NCBI GenBank assembly: GCA_021819725.1
Contig: JAKAQR010000050.1
Coordinates: 1-15,402 of the forward strand
Source: Actinomycetes bacterium
GTDB taxonomy: Bacteria > Actinomycetota > Acidimicrobiia > Acidimicrobiales > Acidimicrobiaceae
Length of the DNA: 15,402 bases
Reading direction: 5' to 3'
In this document: in pieces, positions 14,317-15,402 of the stretch
Layout: each line of letters opens with the position of its first letter
How positions within the stretch are numbered: the first letter of the stretch is position 1
Program-made: the position numbers and the translations under genes
The notes under the pieces: generated by a model
Told to the model about the DNA's origin: nothing
What the model saw: the letters and a program-made list of their open reading frames with translations, nothing else
Databases searched by the model: none

Positions 14317-14525
14317 GGTCTCGTTTCTTGGAAGGATTCCGCCTTGCCTCACCATCACCCTACGAGTGCCGATGCATGGCCGCGAATAGGTCGTTGGGTA
14401 CATCGCGAAAAGGGAGTTACAACCTACGTAATGACTCCCCGAACCCCCTGGCTAAAGGAGATTAGCGCCCTCAATGTCATGGCCAATTTCTTTCTTTACC
14501 CTCAAGGTTGATATCTGGTGATACC

Positions 14526-15402
14526 CTACTCTCCCTCTGACGAGAGCGAATGGTCCGACGCTAACTGATCGAGAACACCGTCTGCAACCTCCGTCACGAC
14601 AGACAGCATTTGGCGCACGCCTGAAACATCTTGGATCATCGCCCGATGTGGTCCTTCGACGAATCTCAGCATTTCCTGCTGGAATGCCACGACGGCCGCC
14701 TGGCTACTCAGCTGTTTGCCTCTGTTCTGGAGAGCTTGAATTATATGAGATCTATCCAGGGAGTAATCGCGTATTTTCCATTCAATGAACTCGATATTGA
14801 GAGTTACCCCGGTTCGTGTCAGCATATGAATATCCCATAAATCCCTTTGCTTGACGTACGGTTGTGCCGCCAGTGCAACTAGCTTGTCCGCTAGAATCTC
14901 CTGCTTGGACTCTGACTTTATCAAGATTGATCGATAGGCATATGGCACATTGTCGGACATGGTGCGCACCTGCACCACTTCACTGGAGTACACCGGAATC
15001 CGGGCTACTTCAACTCGGATGAGATAACCCTGCTTGGCAGATCGATCCAACTGTGGCAATTGTACTTTGGCCTTCCATCGGCTAGCTGGAACACTGTTCG
15101 TCGAATTTGGAAGGTATTTTGACACCTCCATACGCAATCCATAACGGCTACTAACGCTTTCCTTCGTTCGCTCTACAAAAGGCTCCATGATACTAGGGTT
15201 GAATTCTAATCCGCCAGCAAAGTCCAGGTCCTCGGAATAGCGGACACCACCGTGACATAACCTCAGTGCTGTGCCGCCCTGGAAAACTAGGCGTGTAGCG
15301 CTTCCACTCTCCATGAGAGTGTGCAGGATTTCATAATGGAGTAACTCTTTGATGACCGAGGGTAAACCTGCTTGTCGCTCTCTGGCGATCTGCCGCGCTA
15401 AG
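14526..15402 (-). CDS. AbiEii/AbiGii-type nucleotidyltransferase toxin, 5' end beyond the window
   Basis: About 291 residues are present and the frame is still open at the right edge (ARQIARERQAGLPSVIKELL precedes the internal ATG at 15314), so the true start is outside. LVFQGGTALRLCHGG followed by RYSEDLDF is the G-G-T-x(n)-D-x-D nucleotidyltransferase signature of AbiEii (DUF1814). A later KLVALAAQPYVKQRDLWDIHML matches the conserved K...K-x-R-D-x-x-D-I segment of the family. Known AbiEii proteins are toxins of type IV toxin-antitoxin and phage-abortive-infection systems, usually encoded downstream of the antitoxin AbiEi. On this strand that partner would lie beyond 15402. The gene looks more A/T-rich than the left part of the window, which fits horizontal transfer. 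Activity and pairing are unproven. Confidence 0.88.
   Translation of the reverse strand, partial: LARQIARERQAGLPSVIKELLHYEILHTLMESGSATRLVFQGGTALRLCHGGVRYSEDLDFAGGLEFNPSIMEPFVERTKESVSSRYGLRMEVSKYLPNSTNSVPASRWKAKVQLPQLDRSAKQGYLIRVEVARIPVYSSEVVQVRTMSDNVPYAYRSILIKSESKQEILADKLVALAAQPYVKQRDLWDIHMLTRTGVTLNIEFIEWKIRDYSLDRSHIIQALQNRGKQLSSQAAVVAFQQEMLRFVEGPHRAMIQDVSGVRQMLSVVTEVADGVLDQLASDHSLSSEGE

Noticed and set aside
1..15402. CRISPR array, tRNA, rRNA or riboswitch
   Set aside because: No regularly spaced repeats beyond the short tandem units described, and no recognisable structured-RNA signature seen by eye; covariance-model searches were not possible here.

Overview
This 15.4 kb window looks like the chromosome of a moderately high-GC Actinobacterium. 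The signs are an MprAB-like two-component pair, an actinobacterial-style MerR metal regulator, several genes whose starts suit leaderless transcripts, and GTG/TTG alternative starts. An acidophilic, metal-exposed lineage such as Acidimicrobiia would fit the mercuric reductase and c-di-GMP genes, but that placement is inference, not something I can prove from the sequence.

Layout, left to right. (1) An amidase-signature hydrolase (207-1631, +) is followed by a frameshifted C-terminal fossil of an APC-family amino-acid permease (about 1700-2068, -). (2) A GNAT acetyltransferase (2314-3099, +) converges on a small unrecognised protein with a strong ribosome binding site (3157-3543, -). About 630 bp without a convincing gene follow. 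(3) A membrane-anchored PAS-PAS-GGDEF-EAL protein (4171-6729, +) has intact synthase, inhibitory-site and phosphodiesterase motifs. (4) A minimal mercury locus holds divergent merR (-) and merA (+) around a 24-bp operator-like dyad. No merT, merP or merB lies in the window. (5) A histidine kinase and OmpR-type response regulator overlap by 4 bp (-). They are divergent from an exported or membrane-anchored protein with three DUF5666-like modules (11186-12100, +). Two exact tandem 11-bp repeats between them look like the binding site of the response regulator, so this forms a plausible regulator-target module. (6) The right third is a rearranged accessory region. It holds an MFS exporter (12365-13678, -) preceded by a 20-codon leader ORF, a 158-bp near-identical duplicate of the exporter's 3' end, an ogt-like DNA repair gene cut off before its active site and abutting that duplicate, and an AbiEii-type nucleotidyltransferase toxin gene that runs off the right edge.

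The most unusual signals are the recombination scar at 13888-14060 (truncated ogt joined to a second MFS 3' end with only synonymous coding differences), the response-regulator repeat array with its neighbouring DUF5666 gene, the 15-nt tandem repeat ending at that gene's start codon, and the leader ORF in front of the MFS exporter. I saw no CRISPR array, rRNA, tRNA or intact insertion sequence.
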